A stretch of DNA of 13,843 nt from H17-190 sp034435615 (GCA_034435615.1 DAOTWZ010000074.1:1-13843), one strand, 5' to 3'. Counted from the stretch's first letter, positions 8,258-13,843 are shown. A program made the numbers and translations. The notes: a model not told the origin generated them from the sequence alone.

Positions 8258-9541
8258 TTGCGAGGGCTGACGCTGTCACTGCCGGCCCCCCGGTATTACG
8301 GGTGGTGGATCGTCCTGGTGAGCGCGGGCATCACCTGCCTCAGCTCCGCCTTCTCCTTCTGGTCTTTCGGCATATACATCGGACCGCTGGAGGAGGAGTT
8401 CGGCTGGTCCAGGGCGGAGCTCTCCGGCGCCGTGAGCCTGATGTGGCTCGTGACGGGGCTGTCGGGGCCGCTGGTGGGCTGGTGGGTGGACAGGCGCGGG
8501 GCGCGCTCGGCCATGCTGGCGGGGACGGTGCTCCAGGCGCTGACCTTCTTCCTGCTGGCGGGAGTGAACAGGCTCTGGCAGTTCTACGCCCTCTATCTGG
8601 CTGGCTCCTTCTTCCGCTCCAGCATCTGGCCGGTGCCCCTGAACGCACTCCTGTCTCGCTGGTTCACTTGGCGAAGGCCCCAGGCGCTGGGCCTGGCCCA
8701 CGCTGGCTTCGGGCTGGGCGGCTTCATCTTCATCCCCATCATCACCTACATAGTGGAGGAATGGGGCTGGCGACAGGCCTTCCTCTTCTCCGGGGTGGTG
8801 CAACTGGCCTACCTCCTGCCGGTGCTGCTGCTGGTGGTGAAGGACGGGCCGGAGGCGGTGGGGCAGGAGGAGCCGCCGGCCGACCAGCGACTGGAGCGGC
8901 TCCACAGCCAGACGGTGGGGCGCTCCCTGACCCTGCGAGAGGCGCTGCGGACGCCGACCTTCTGGCTCATCGCCGTCGGCGTGGGGCTGATGCAGGCGGG
9001 GATGGTGGCGTTCTTCGTCCACGCTGTCCCCTTCTTTCGCTCGGAGGGCTTTTCGCCCAAGGGGGCGGCCCTGGTGGTCTCCGCCATCACCGGCCTGTAT
9101 GCGGCGGTGAGGGCCACCGCCGGGCCTTTCATTAACCGCGTGCCGCCGCCGGCGCTGGCGGTGGGCACTTCGGTAGCGCTGGCGCTGGGCTACTTCCTCA
9201 TCGTGGCCAGCACGGCGCCGCTGGCCCTGGTGCTGTTCGTCCCTCTCTGGGCGTCCGCTCAGGCCAATGGCCCCCTCATAGACCCCCTGCTGGTGGGATA
9301 CTTCTACGGCACTGCCCACTTCGGCGTCATCCTGGGGGCGCTGGGGGTCATAATCTACGTAGGATTCGCGGTGGGGCCGTGGCTGGCCGGCCTCCTGTAC
9401 GATGTCCGGGGCAGCTACGATCTGGCCTTCACTATCCTGGCCCTGTGCTTCCTGGCATCGGCCCTGATGTACGGGCTCGCCTACTGGACGGGACGTCTGG
9501 GCCGGACGACGGCGGGGGCGAGGGAGGCGGAGAGCGCCTGA
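8258..9541 (+). CDS. MFS transporter, YcxA/OFA-like (second of a tandem pair)
   Basis: A 427-residue MFS permease in the membrane, paralogous to the gene 46 nt upstream. Shared blocks run through the whole length: GLTL.....YYGWWIVL at the N-terminus, EEFGWSRAELSGAVS (46-60), motif A as GWWVDRRGAR (74-83), LREALRTP.FWL in the central loop, HAVPFFRSEG after the seventh segment, and YFYGTAHFGVILG near the end. The start is TTG 8258 (RGLTLSL...), which matches the ATG start of its paralogue (KGLTLPV...) and has GAGGAGGGAG just upstream; no closer ATG fits. The pair looks like a tandem duplication that has diverged considerably. The two could transport different solutes, or one could be a sensor-like relative. 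Substrate unknown. The gene ends 28 nt before the 3' end of the convergent tmRNA. Confidence 0.9.
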   Translation: MRGLTLSLPAPRYYGWWIVLVSAGITCLSSAFSFWSFGIYIGPLEEEFGWSRAELSGAVSLMWLVTGLSGPLVGWWVDRRGARSAMLAGTVLQALTFFLLAGVNRLWQFYALYLAGSFFRSSIWPVPLNALLSRWFTWRRPQALGLAHAGFGLGGFIFIPIITYIVEEWGWRQAFLFSGVVQLAYLLPVLLLVVKDGPEAVGQEEPPADQRLERLHSQTVGRSLTLREALRTPTFWLIAVGVGLMQAGMVAFFVHAVPFFRSEGFSPKGAALVVSAITGLYAAVRATAGPFINRVPPPALAVGTSVALALGYFLIVASTAPLALVLFVPLWASAQANGPLIDPLLVGYFYGTAHFGVILGALGVIIYVGFAVGPWLAGLLYDVRGSYDLAFTILALCFLASALMYGLAYWTGRLGRTTAGAREAESA

Positions 9542-9560
9542 GGTTGTCAGGGGAACGGGC

Positions 9561-9599
9561 ACACAAAAATGGTGGAGACGGAGGGGAGTCGAACCCCTC
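9561..9599 (-). terminator. Possible terminator formed by the tmRNA T-arm and U-tract
   Basis: On the minus strand the T-arm hairpin (GAGGGG/CCCCTC, 9599-9582) is followed by the acceptor strand, CCA and then ATTTTTGTGT (9570-9561). The U-rich run directly after the mature 3' end could terminate ssrA transcription before it enters the convergent MFS gene. No other hairpin with a T-run is seen between the two genes. Confidence 0.35.
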
Positions 9600-9924
9600 G
9601 TCCAGGTGAAGACCTCCCCGGACCGACTACAGGCTTAGCTGGCGCTTGCATCTCGCCCGCCGTACCGCCGCCAGCAGCGTACCGACGGGCCAGCCGATGT
9701 CTCTTAGGCTCTCCCTATCGGCGTCGGGAGGGCTGCACCCCTGCTCTCTGGCGCCGCTCCCAGCCCGCAGGGGAGAGGCCAGGGCGACGCGACCGCCTAC
9801 AGACTAGGCGGCCAGAGCGACTTCGCGCTCGCCAGTTACTTTTTCGCCACCTGTTTAACGAGGTCGGTGGCGACCTCGGCCTGCTGTCCGGGCTCGACCT
9901 TCCCTGTCGAACCCACTCGTCCCC
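9570..9924 (-). ncRNA. ssrA: Transfer-messenger RNA (tmRNA, SsrA)
   Basis: The RNA that rescues stalled ribosomes by acting first as alanyl-tRNA and then as mRNA for a degradation tag. Seen on the minus strand, 355 nt: 5' GGGGACG (9924-9918) pairs with CGTCTCC (9580-9574) as a 7-bp acceptor stem. The third pair is G-U, the alanyl-tRNA synthetase identity element, and an encoded ACCA follows. The T-arm is AGGGG-TTCGACT-CCCCT, and the 5' part has the typical GTGGGTTCGACAGGG. The tag frame begins with GGC at 9833-9831 and ends with TAG at 9806-9804, giving GEREVALAA, with AAAAAGTAACT just before the resume codon. I recall GERELVLAG as the Dehalococcoides tag, which supports a Chloroflexota assignment. 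The one-piece order (5' and 3' ends not permuted) is clear. Partner smpB lies 1.4 kb away on the same strand. Confidence 0.97.
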
Positions 9925-9936
9925 ACTTGCACCAAT

Positions 9937-9945
9937 ATTATACCA
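9937..9945 (-). promoter_or_regulatory. Extended -10 promoter element of ssrA
   Basis: Minus-strand TGGTATAAT (9945-9937) is a perfect TATAAT with the extended TGn. It lies 12 nt before the mature 5' end of the tmRNA, so a short 5' leader is expected to be trimmed. No good -35 is seen at 17 nt (CTCAGG), which is usual for extended -10 promoters. Confidence 0.65.
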
Positions 9946-10000
9946 CCACCGGAGCGCTCCCTGAGCTGCCAGCGGCACAAGTAACGGCCGTCTCTTCGCC

Positions 10001-10030
10001 TTGACATGGCTGCGGGGGCGCCTATTTAAT
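10001..10030 (+). promoter_or_regulatory. Strong sigma70-type promoter of the Fe-type dehydrogenase
   Basis: A perfect TTGACA (10001-10006) is followed after 18 nt by TTTAAT (10025-10030, 5 of 6 matches). The -10 is flanked on both sides by GGGGGCGCC (10014-10022 and 10031-10039), a possible operator. Initiation near 10037 would give a leader of about 70 nt. Confidence 0.6.
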
Positions 10031-10036
10031 GGGGGC

Positions 10037-10094
10037 GCCAGCGACCACGGCGGGGCGATAGCGGTAACCCCCCATGCCAGCGACCCTGAGGGTC
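10037..10094 (+). repeat. Repeats and hairpin in the dehydrogenase leader
   Basis: GCCAGCGACC occurs twice exactly (10037-10046 and 10076-10085), 39 bp apart. GACCC-TGA-GGGTC (10082-10094) is a perfect 5-bp inverted repeat that ends immediately before the AAGGAGG Shine-Dalgarno sequence (10095-10101). These elements could bind a regulator or affect initiation. Function is not known. Confidence 0.4.
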
Positions 10095-10107
10095 AAGGAG
10101 GAGTAGC

Positions 10108-11325
10108 GTGAGCCAGCAGACTACGGATGGCAAGCCCCTCTACGGCAAGTTCGACATCCCCACCATGCGCCGCGTCTGGTACGGCCCTGGCTGCCTGGAG
10201 CACCTCCCGGAGGAGGTGGAGCGCCTGGGCGGCCAGCGGGTCTTCATCATCACCAGCCACACCCTGGCCACCCAGACGGACTTGGTGGACCGGGTGCGCT
10301 CCCTCCTGGGCAACAAGGTGGTGGGGGTGGACGCCGCCTCCAAGCAGCACGTCCCTCGTCGGGCGGTGGTGGAGGCGGCCGCCCAGGCCCGGGAGGCCGG
10401 GGCGGACCTCCTCATCAGCCTGGGGGGCGGCAGCCAGATCGACTGCGCCAAGGCGGTGGCCCTCTGCCTGGCAGAGGGCGTCAAGAACGCGGAGCAACTG
10501 GACGACTATCGTGTCCTCTTCGAATACCCGGACAAGGTGACGGTGCCCTCCCTGAAGGGGCAGGCGCCGCCCCATATAACCGTCGGCACTACCCTCTCCG
10601 CCGGCGACTTCACTAACTTCGCCGGGATCACCGACGAGGAGCGGCGGGTGAAGGACCTCTATGTGGACGAGCAGCTCATGCCCAAGGTCTCCTTCCTGGA
10701 CGCCGCCATCACCGTCCACACCCCTAGCTGGCTCTGGGCCAGCACCGGGATGCGGGCGGTGGACCACTGCGTGGAGGCCTTCATCTCTCAGTCCCATATG
10801 CCCTTCACCGATGCTCTGGCCTTCCACGCCCTGCAACTCCTCTTCCGCTACCTGCCGCCCTCCACCCGTGACCCCCACGACCTGGCGGCCAAGACCCAGT
10901 GCCAGCTCGCCGCCTGGATGAGCATCTTCGGCCTGGCCAACGTCCTCCTGGGCCTCAGCCACGGCATCGGCCACCAGTTGGGGGCCCGCTGCAACGTCCC
11001 CCATGGCGTGACCTCCTGCATCATGCTGCCCCATGTGCTGGAGTTCAACCTGCCGGTGACGGCGGAGCGACAGGCAGTACTGGCGCAGGCGATGGGGGTG
11101 GACACCCGCGGCATGGCCACGGAGGAGGCGGCCAGGGCGGGGATAGAGTCGCTGCGACGTTTCATCCAGGGGCTGGGCGTCCCCTACCGGCTGCGGGACG
11201 TGAACGTGACGCGGGAGGACTTCGACGGCATAGTGCGGGACGCCATGCAAGACCTCGTCGTGGCCACCAACCCGCGCCCTGCCACGCCGCAGGACGTCTA
11301 CGCCCTCCTGGAGAAGGCCTACTGA
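10108..11325 (+). CDS. Iron-type (group III) alcohol dehydrogenase / maleylacetate reductase-like oxidoreductase
   Basis: A 405-residue NAD(P)-dependent oxidoreductase of the iron-containing alcohol dehydrogenase superfamily, which includes maleylacetate reductases; cytosolic. Seen: a Rossmann-like half with ISLGGGSQIDCAKA (103-116), the GGGSxxDxAK nucleotide motif, and a helical half with STGMRAVDHCVEAF (212-225) and SHGIGHQLGARCNVPHG (284-300). Aligned with the family, H220, H285 and H299 correspond to three metal-binding histidines. The usual aspartate four residues before the first histidine is R216, and D219 stands beside H220. The metal site is therefore altered, as in some maleylacetate-reductase-like members, and the substrate cannot be assigned. 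The start is GTG 10108 with AAGGAGG 6 nt upstream. It has its own strong promoter and stands alone on the plus strand between ssrA and smpB. It ends 18 nt from the convergent smpB stop with no clear terminator. Confidence 0.9.
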   Translation: MSQQTTDGKPLYGKFDIPTMRRVWYGPGCLEHLPEEVERLGGQRVFIITSHTLATQTDLVDRVRSLLGNKVVGVDAASKQHVPRRAVVEAAAQAREAGADLLISLGGGSQIDCAKAVALCLAEGVKNAEQLDDYRVLFEYPDKVTVPSLKGQAPPHITVGTTLSAGDFTNFAGITDEERRVKDLYVDEQLMPKVSFLDAAITVHTPSWLWASTGMRAVDHCVEAFISQSHMPFTDALAFHALQLLFRYLPPSTRDPHDLAAKTQCQLAAWMSIFGLANVLLGLSHGIGHQLGARCNVPHGVTSCIMLPHVLEFNLPVTAERQAVLAQAMGVDTRGMATEEAARAGIESLRRFIQGLGVPYRLRDVNVTREDFDGIVRDAMQDLVVATNPRPATPQDVYALLEKAY

Positions 11326-11343
11326 GGCGGTCCGCGCAGGGGC

Positions 11344-11796
11344 TCAGGCCCTCCGCATGGTGGCCTGGCGCATGCGGCGCTCGGCCTCCCTGCGGGCCAG
11401 AGCCTCCCGCTTGTCATACTTGCGCTTGCCCCGGGCCAGGGCGATCTCCACCTTGGCCAGGCCGTTCTTTAGGTAGACCCTGAGGGGGACGATGGTCATC
11501 CCCTGGGCGCGGACGGCCTCCGTCAGCTCGCGGATCTCCTTGGCGTGGAGGAGGAGGCGGCGCTTGCGGGTGGGGTCATGGTTCCAGCGGCCGGCGGGCG
11601 GGTAGTGGGCTATGTGGGCGCCCACCAGCCACATCTCGCCCTCCTCCGGGCGCACGTAGGCCTCCCGGATGCTGATGCGGCCGTCCCGCAGCGACTTGAT
11701 CTCCGTCCCCGTGAGCTGGATCCCCGCCTCGTAGCTCTTCAGGATGTGGTAGTCGTGGTAGGCCTTGCGGTTGACGGTTATCGTCTTCTCGGCCAT
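11344..11796 (-). CDS. smpB: SsrA-binding protein SmpB
   Basis: A small basic protein that binds the tRNA-like part of tmRNA and carries it into stalled ribosomes. From ATG 11796 it has 150 residues, the normal size. Seen: TVNRKAYHDYHILKSYEAGIQLTG at the N-terminus, GTEIKSLRDGR (30-40), the basic RKRRLLLHAKEI stretch (78-88), KNGLAKVEIALARGKRKYDKRE (about 110-131), and a basic C-terminal tail that enters the decoding centre. A TTG two codons upstream (11802) is an alternative start. Neither start has a strong Shine-Dalgarno sequence, which suggests coupling to the upstream protease gene, whose stop lies only 16 nt before. Its RNA partner ssrA is on the same strand 1.4 kb downstream, separated by the opposite-strand dehydrogenase. 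Confidence 0.97.
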   Translation of the reverse strand: MAEKTITVNRKAYHDYHILKSYEAGIQLTGTEIKSLRDGRISIREAYVRPEEGEMWLVGAHIAHYPPAGRWNHDPTRKRRLLLHAKEIRELTEAVRAQGMTIVPLRVYLKNGLAKVEIALARGKRKYDKREALARREAERRMRQATMRRA

Positions 11797-11812
11797 GGTC
11801 AACTCGACATAA

Positions 11813-13033
11813 TTATCGAGCGAGGGCTAGGGCCTGGCGCAGATGCTGCACGGCCAAAGGCAAGGCGGGGTCGTGCCCCTGGGCGAGCTGCTCGGTCATC
11901 CCCGGCACCGGGACGTCCGGCTCGATTCCGACGCCCTCTATCAGCTCGCCGTTGGGGGTGAGCCAGCGGCCGACGGTGACGAAGAGGGCGCCGCCGTTGG
12001 AGAGCTCGTGTATCTGGTTGACGGTCCCCTTGCCGAAGGTCTTCTCGCCGATGAGGACCGCCCGCTGGTTTTCCTTGAGGGCCGCCGCCAGCACCTCGGC
12101 GCCGCTGGCGGAGCCGGGGCCCACCAGCACCACCATAGGCAGGTCGGTGGCGTCGCCACCCGGTTGCGCCCGCACCTGCCGCTGCCGGCCCCCCCGCTCC
12201 ACCTCCGTCAGGATGGTGCCGGAGTCGAGGAAGAGGTCGGCCACCCGTATGGTGGCCTCCAGGGAGCCGCCGGGGTTGCGGCGCAGGTCCAGGATGAGGC
12301 CCCGCGCGCCGCTCTGCTTCACCTCCCGCAGGACGCGGGCGAGATCGCTGGGGGTCTGCTCCGTGAACTGCTGCAACTCGACATAAGCTAGCTCCTGAAG
12401 GGTGGCGCCGGAGTCATCCGTGACCGGCTGGGTGACCACGGTGGGGACCACCACGGTGTCCCGGGTCAGGGTGACCTCCCGGACGGTGCCGTCCCGCCTC
12501 TGCAGGGTGAGGGTAACCTGGCTGCCGCGGGGCCCGCGGATGCGCTGGACCGCCTGGGTGAGGGTCCAGCCCTCCGTCCGCTCGCCGTTGACGGCCAGGA
12601 TGACGTCCCCGGGCTGTATACCGGCCCGCTCTGCTGGCGAGCCCCGGAAGGGGGTGACGATGACGATGGCCCTGGTGATGGGGTCCTGCTCGACGCGAGC
12701 GCCGATGCCTTCGAAGGTGCCGGAGATGACGTCCACGCCCAGAGAATAGGACTGGGGGTCTATGTAGATGGTGTGAGGGTCGCCCAGGGCCTGGAGGAGG
12801 CCATCGATGGCGCCGGAGCGGAGCAGCTCCGGGTCTATCTTGTCCGGGTCGACATAATTGGCGCGCAGGGTGTCGTAGATCTCGCGCAGGAGGCCGAAGT
12901 CGCCCCCCTGGGCGCCGTCGCCGGCGCTGCTGGAGGCGTTCCAGTCCGTCCCCAGGCGAAAGCCGATGGCACCTCCCGCCACCGGCAGGAGGAGGACTAC
13001 GAGGGCGAGCAGGAAGAGGCGCAGGGAGCTCAT
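11813..13033 (-). CDS. ctpA: C-terminal processing (tail-specific) peptidase, S41/CtpA family
   Basis: A serine endopeptidase that recognises apolar C-termini, acting outside the cytoplasmic membrane. It is 406 residues. Seen: an N-terminal hydrophobic segment (about 4-24) that serves as signal peptide or anchor; a short helical region with a conserved ALGDPHTIYI stretch (82-91); a PDZ domain (about 95-170) with SPAERAGIQPGDVILAVNG (132-150); and the S41 core. The nucleophile is S310 in GPGSASGAEV and the general base K335 in GEKTFGKGTVN, the 25-residue spacing known from CtpB. The third position, usually Gln in GKGTVQ, is N339. The start is ATG 13033 with GGAG close upstream. It is the first gene of a ctpA-smpB operon. 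Paralogue naming (CtpA versus CtpB or Prc) is not secure. Confidence 0.93.
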   Translation of the reverse strand: MSSLRLFLLALVVLLLPVAGGAIGFRLGTDWNASSSAGDGAQGGDFGLLREIYDTLRANYVDPDKIDPELLRSGAIDGLLQALGDPHTIYIDPQSYSLGVDVISGTFEGIGARVEQDPITRAIVIVTPFRGSPAERAGIQPGDVILAVNGERTEGWTLTQAVQRIRGPRGSQVTLTLQRRDGTVREVTLTRDTVVVPTVVTQPVTDDSGATLQELAYVELQQFTEQTPSDLARVLREVKQSGARGLILDLRRNPGGSLEATIRVADLFLDSGTILTEVERGGRQRQVRAQPGGDATDLPMVVLVGPGSASGAEVLAAALKENQRAVLIGEKTFGKGTVNQIHELSNGGALFVTVGRWLTPNGELIEGVGIEPDVPVPGMTEQLAQGHDPALPLAVQHLRQALALAR

Positions 13034-13149
13034 CTCTCCGAGGCCGCCTCCTCTGGCGCAGCCCGGCCCTCCTCGGCTAGGCTGAGGTGTGGCCGGCGGG
13101 GCACCGGGGCGACGGACGCCATGTCAGAAAGACCAAGGATGACGCTCCC

Positions 13150-13178
13150 AGTGTAGCACCGGCGGGATGGCGGGGCAA
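13150..13178 (-). promoter_or_regulatory. Candidate promoter of ctpA-smpB
   Basis: Minus-strand TTGCCC (13178-13173), a 17-nt spacer and TACACT (13155-13150) match a sigma70-type promoter at 4 of 6 positions in each box. The implied leader is about 110 nt. It lies back to back with the promoter of the pterin synthase gene. Confidence 0.5.
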
Positions 13179-13194
13179 ACGATGGGCCGGGAGA

Positions 13195-13203
13195 TGCTAT
13201 ACT
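13195..13203 (+). promoter_or_regulatory. Candidate extended -10 promoter of the pterin synthase gene
   Basis: TGCTATACT (13195-13203) is an extended -10 with 5 of 6 matches in the hexamer; no clear -35 is seen. The region just after the expected start carries a G+C-rich inverted repeat, CGGCCCC-C-GGGGCCG (13209-13223), which could act as operator or leader stem. Confidence 0.45.
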
Positions 13204-13244
13204 GACGGCGGCCCCCGGGGCCGGTTGTATCTACATAAGAGGCA

Positions 13245-13266
13245 TAGTGCGAAGTTAGTGCGAAGT
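13245..13266 (+). repeat. Perfect 11-bp tandem repeat before the pterin synthase start
   Basis: TAGTGCGAAGT occurs twice head to tail without a gap (13245-13255 and 13256-13266), ending 8 bp before ATG 13275. It occupies the place where a Shine-Dalgarno sequence would be expected; only the short GAAG is present. It may be an operator with one-turn spacing or a replication-slippage duplication. Confidence 0.6.
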
Positions 13267-13274
13267 TTCCGCCC

Positions 13275-13772
13275 ATGCGCTACCGCGTCACCGTAGAGCG
13301 CAACACGCTGCGCTTCGCTGCCGCCCACTTCACCACCTTCGGCGACCAGTGCGAGCCCCTGCATGGCCACAACTACGACGTCTTCGTGGAGCTGGAGGGC
13401 GAGCTGACGGAGGACGCCTGGGTTATAGACTTCACGGAGCTCAAGGCGCTGGTGGCCGCCCTCTGCCGCGAGCTGGACCACCGCTTCCTCCTGCCCCTCC
13501 AGAGCCGCAGCCTCCTGATCAGGGAGGACGAGGAGGGCTACGAGGTAAGCTTCCAGGGACGACGCTACCTGGTCCCCAGGGAGGACGTGGCCCCTCTGCC
13601 CATCGACAACACCACCGCCGAGCGGCTGGCCGAGTGGCTGGCAGGCCGCATCCTGGAGGGGCTGCGGCAGCGGGGCGCCCGCAACCTGTCTCTCCTCACC
13701 GTAGGGGTGGAGGAGGCGCCCGGTCAGGCCGGCTGGTGTATAATCCCGCTGACGGAGCGAGGGAGTCCTTGA
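13275..13772 (+). CDS. 6-pyruvoyl-tetrahydropterin synthase / QueD family protein
   Basis: A T-fold zinc enzyme acting on 7,8-dihydroneopterin triphosphate, either making 6-carboxytetrahydropterin for queuosine and other 7-deazapurines (QueD) or 6-pyruvoyltetrahydropterin. It is 165 residues. Seen: zinc ligands H18 (RFAAAHF), H30 and H32 (LHGHNYDV), catalytic C26 (GDQCEPLHGH), the D68-H69 pair of the catalytic relay (LDHRFL), NTTAE (112-116), and the substrate-binding glutamate E147 in VGVEEAP. It is longer than the 120-residue E. coli-type QueD, with an extra segment around residues 78-105 (EDEEGYEVSFQGRRYLVPRED) that is common in longer members. No queC, queE or folE lies next to it, so the pathway stays open. 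The start is ATG 13275, without a good Shine-Dalgarno sequence. Confidence 0.9.
   Translation: MRYRVTVERNTLRFAAAHFTTFGDQCEPLHGHNYDVFVELEGELTEDAWVIDFTELKALVAALCRELDHRFLLPLQSRSLLIREDEEGYEVSFQGRRYLVPREDVAPLPIDNTTAERLAEWLAGRILEGLRQRGARNLSLLTVGVEEAPGQAGWCIIPLTERGSP
13739..13744 (+). promoter_or_regulatory. Possible -10 box for the last gene
   Basis: A perfect TATAAT lies inside the end of the pterin synthase gene, 53 bp before the next start codon. Such an A+T-rich hexamer is unusual in this coding sequence, but no -35 is visible, so read-through from the upstream promoter is equally possible. Confidence 0.25.
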
Positions 13773-13797
13773 TTATGTCGACTGGAGGTTAAAGAGA

Positions 13798-13843
13798 GTG
13801 GAGGAGCTGTGGTTTCTGTCTGCGTGGGAGATAGCGGAGCTGG
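13798..13843 (+). CDS. Start of an unidentified gene, possibly an amidase (partial)
   Basis: Only 15 codons are visible before the right edge. GTG 13798 is preceded by GGAGG (13784-13788) at 9 nt and opens MEELWFLSAWEIAEL. The pattern FLSAxEIAxL resembles the N-terminus of amidase-signature proteins, including GatA, which typically begin with such a helix. That is a guess from a very short stretch. The gene follows the pterin synthase by 25 nt on the same strand and may be co-transcribed. An ATG at 13774 was discarded because it meets a stop after five codons. Confidence 0.5.
   Translation, partial: MEELWFLSAWEIAEL

Noticed and set aside
8276..9562. 428-residue minus-strand frame opposite the second MFS gene
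   Set aside because: Its composition (Gln/Arg/Gly/His/Pro-rich) is that of an antisense shadow, and the plus strand encodes a clear MFS protein with a conserved paralogue.
9570..9610. A stand-alone tRNA at the T-arm/CCA end
   Set aside because: No anticodon arm follows at the right distance. The matching 5' acceptor strand is 340 nt away, as in tmRNA.
9569..9964. 131-residue plus-strand frame over the tmRNA
   Set aside because: The acceptor stem with G3-U70, T-arm and tag frame identify a structural RNA here. The protein frame is incidental.
10093..11250. 385-residue minus-strand frame opposite the dehydrogenase
   Set aside because: Antisense shadow; the plus strand has the family motifs, a promoter and a strong Shine-Dalgarno sequence.
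13120..13155. Small ORF MSERPRMTLPV between ctpA and the pterin synthase gene
   Set aside because: Eleven codons, no Shine-Dalgarno sequence, and it overlaps the ctpA promoter.
13219..13274. preQ1 riboswitch before the pterin synthase gene
   Set aside because: The short leader lacks the A-rich tail and the characteristic hairpin-pseudoknot pattern. The tandem repeat explains what stands out.
1..13843. CRISPR arrays, insertion sequences, prophage or toxin-antitoxin genes
   Set aside because: No regularly spaced repeats, transposase or integrase motifs, or small paired genes were seen on either strand.

Overview
The window is G+C-rich, gene-dense bacterial DNA that reads as an ordinary chromosomal segment. 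It shows no insertion sequence, phage gene, CRISPR array or attachment site. The best taxonomic clue is the tmRNA, whose reading frame gives the nine-residue tag GEREVALAA. I recall a very similar tag (GERELVLAG) from Dehalococcoides, so I infer Chloroflexota, probably near Dehalococcoidia. This is an inference, not a database result.

Left part (1-6958): aerobic-type cobalamin synthesis. On the minus strand, a cobalamin riboswitch with a promoter just upstream (5109-5324) leads through an approximately 300-nt G+C-rich leader into cobN, the large cobaltochelatase subunit. cobN overlaps the next gene by 11 nt. That gene encodes a ChlI/BchI-type AAA+ subunit and runs off the left edge just as a proline-rich linker begins, which suggests a ChlI-ChlD fusion. 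A perfect 10-bp inverted repeat can bury the cobN Shine-Dalgarno sequence, so translational control is likely. On the plus strand, cobQ (cobyric acid synthase) starts from a divergent promoter without its own riboswitch.

Middle (6955-9541): two tandem, clearly paralogous MFS transporters follow cobQ. The first overlaps the cobQ stop by 4 nt. Their substrate is unknown; co-transcription with cobQ makes a cobalamin-related substrate a reasonable guess.

Right-middle (9570-13033): the trans-translation system. The tmRNA gene ssrA (minus strand, 9570-9924), smpB (minus) and a CtpA-type tail-specific protease (minus, directly upstream of smpB) lie close together. A plus-strand iron-type alcohol dehydrogenase with its own strong promoter sits between ssrA and smpB. 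Tagging RNA, its protein partner and a protease from a family that recognises apolar C-termini are thus neighbours.

Right end (13150-13843): divergent from ctpA, a 6-pyruvoyl-tetrahydropterin synthase/QueD-family gene is preceded by a perfect 11-bp tandem repeat. The first 15 codons of another gene, perhaps an amidase, follow.

I see no wholly new system. The most interesting items are the layered regulatory leader of cobN, the CtpA-SmpB-tmRNA neighbourhood, the dehydrogenase with an altered metal site, and the uncharacterised MFS pair tied to cobQ.
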